Below are positions 58,506 through 60,000 of a stretch of 60,000 nucleotides of DNA, one piece after another (the first letter of the stretch is position 1; every line of letters begins with the position of its first letter). The notes beneath the pieces are model-generated. The model was given only the letters and a program-made list of their open reading frames with translations. It did not search any database and was not told where the DNA came from. The DNA comes from Owenia fusiformis (taxonomy: Eukaryota > Annelida > Polychaeta > Sabellida > Oweniidae). The stretch spans positions 21,714,184-21,774,183 of the forward strand of contig CAIIXF020000012.1 in assembly GCA_903813345.2 (NCBI GenBank), written 5' to 3'. The translations under genes and the position numbers were made by a program.

Positions 58506-59461
58506 TCTATTTATAAACAATCACATTAAGTTGTAAAATATCCTATGTTAAACCTAAGTCACATTTGTCGTTTGTCATACGACAGGTGACATCGGCAGCA
58601 GATCGCGTTTGCCGCAAGGACACCCTGCATTTGCCTTCGTATCTGGGGAAAATACACACTTCAAGTTGACACAGTACGGTGATCGCGAATCGCGATTGAA
58701 AGGTCATCACGGAAACCATGGTTTAATATCAACATGCATTCAAAATGTACAATGTAAAATATTATATTTTCAAATTGATTAACTCTTCATCCTTGGGTTA
58801 ACTCAACATTATATAATGGGCATCCAGCTGCCCATGATCATATTCAGTTATCATTATTACATCTCTTTATTTCCCATTTAGCATGGAATAGAAATAGGAT
58901 AATTGAATACAAATAGAAGTGGAAATAATCCAATTTGAATGTGATCTCTCAATTCAAATAAAGACGGAGGAGATTTTTGACTGTATTGGTAAAATTGTTA
59001 TATCCGACGGGCGTACAGTGGCAGAATGAACTAGCTCAAACTCGTGTTAAATCCATCATTTGCATGACAGGGAACAATATTTCACCGGCTGGACTGTCCA
59101 GTGAATTCATTTATAAAGTTCACTATCCACGCAGAGCAAGCAAGCGTTTTAAATTTTACAGTTTTATGGTTTGTCAATCCTTATCCCTATATATTCACAT
59201 AACAAATGTTTACAAAATGTGTGTTTTCAAACCGACCACTCATCCATAACTCAAGTATTGGCGTCTATATTTGTTTCGATTGTTATAAGCTAACTAGCCG
59301 CACAAACTACTCAGCTTGATTACATTTTCTTTCATATAGATTTGTACAAAGGCAAAAAATAATTAGGTGTATTCCCAGGTATACATTCACCAATCAGAAA
59401 TTATAAATATTCAAAGTAGGACATGCACGATGGGATTGGAAGGTACAAAGCGTATAGTTAC

Positions 59462-59608
59462 ATTCCCGGGGAAAATCCTCCCGGGGACAGATTAATGTTC
59501 CCTCTATTGACCAAACTAGGTACTATTACTTCACTCCACCTTTTGAAAATAACTAACTCATATATATATATATAATACATATATAATAGATTTATATATA
59601 TATATATA
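59462..59608 (-). repeat. Inverted copy of the 51360 repeat plus (TA)n tract
   Basis: The 'ttcccggggaaaatcctccc' 'ggggac' palindrome, 'ctattgaccaaactaggtac' and 'aaaataactaactcatatat' mirror 51360-51465. A TA-rich microsatellite follows to 59608. Confidence 0.75.
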
Positions 59609-60000
59609 CAGGGTGTTCCAAAAGTAACAGGACTGGTGCTGGTATTTTGTCAATTTTGCACGGAGTATCTTCAAATTTTCGCAAATTGTACTTTGAAGTA
59701 TTGCAAAGTTTCAGAAAAATTGATGAAATGCGATTAGAGTTATGGTTACTATAGTAACATGACATTCCAATACCCGGGGCAACGTTTTTCCTGAAAATGT
59801 GATATCTAACATTTTTGTATTACTGAAGAAAGTATCTAATTCCCCTCTTGTAATACATCATTTCTTGTTTATTTTATTAGTTCCTTTGTTGTAAAGGTGT
59901 TGCTATACAACTCAGATTTAAGTATAATATCATAATGATAATAATATGAATTCAATTTCCTGGAATATCACTATGTATAACAGTCTGAAGAATTCGCGGT
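59607..60000 (+). mobile_element. Left end of a Tc1/mariner-like element running off the window
   Basis: A 'cagggtgttccaaaagtaac' 'agg' tip after TA is of the same class as the tips at 21903 and 34679. No mirror end is seen before the window ends and no transposase motif is visible yet. Confidence 0.5.

Overview
This window is animal (metazoan) DNA: AT-rich, intron-containing, dense in transposon remnants and tandem repeats, with no bacterial operon layout. The clearest single gene is an innexin (10233-11417). Innexins with an H-C-W-C-P first loop and a Y-Y-Q-W second helix point to a protostome, probably a lophotrochozoan such as a mollusc, annelid or brachiopod. That placement is inference from motifs.

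Layout. 1-10 kb: no gene recognised; a ~90-bp tandem array (770-1610), degenerate short tandem repeats, several terminal-inverted-repeat (TIR) elements and a 28-bp minisatellite. 10.2-11.9 kb: intronless innexin on the + strand. 12.5-13.2 kb: 58-bp minisatellite, followed by a weak first-exon candidate. 14.5-23.3 kb: a nest of non-autonomous DNA transposons, including an 804-bp fold-back element with a 5-bp target duplication, a nested set of TIR elements around a 30-bp GC-rich perfect hairpin, and a decayed Tc1/mariner-like element. 24.0-27.9 kb: a tandemly duplicated palindromic TIR composite, interrupted by a 5'-truncated LINE with an intact 934-codon reverse-transcriptase frame, a poly(A) tail and an 11-bp target duplication. 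Inverted copies of the composite lie at 57.6 and 58.1 kb. 28-33 kb: no gene recognised.

33.1-50.8 kb is the most interesting part. It holds a minus-strand series of exons for thrombospondin type-1 (TSP1) and TSP1-derived cysteine-rich modules. Apart from one frame-shifted exon and one truncated copy, all start and end in phase 1, so they could be shuffled or skipped without breaking frame. Going 5' to 3' (high to low coordinates): five near-identical tandem copies of one TSP1 exon (one lacks its 5' third and acceptor), a frame-shifted TSP1 exon, a canonical TSP1 exon, a long CC-type module, a TSP1 exon followed by further CC-type modules, and an exon with a Pro/Thr-rich linker. Neither end of the gene is identified, and joining the exons into one gene is inference from strand, phase and family.

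Between two of these exons lies a ~2.6-kb array of about 46 copies of a 57-bp unit. Each unit carries the 3' end of the intron, its splice-acceptor AG, and the first ~30 bases of the adjacent TSP1 exon. The locus has therefore amplified its own splice acceptor many times. A second spliced transcript, possibly non-coding or with a 37-codon ORF, is proposed on the + strand inside the large TSP1 intron (42.4-46.3 kb). 51-60 kb again holds mainly transposon remnants and hairpins.
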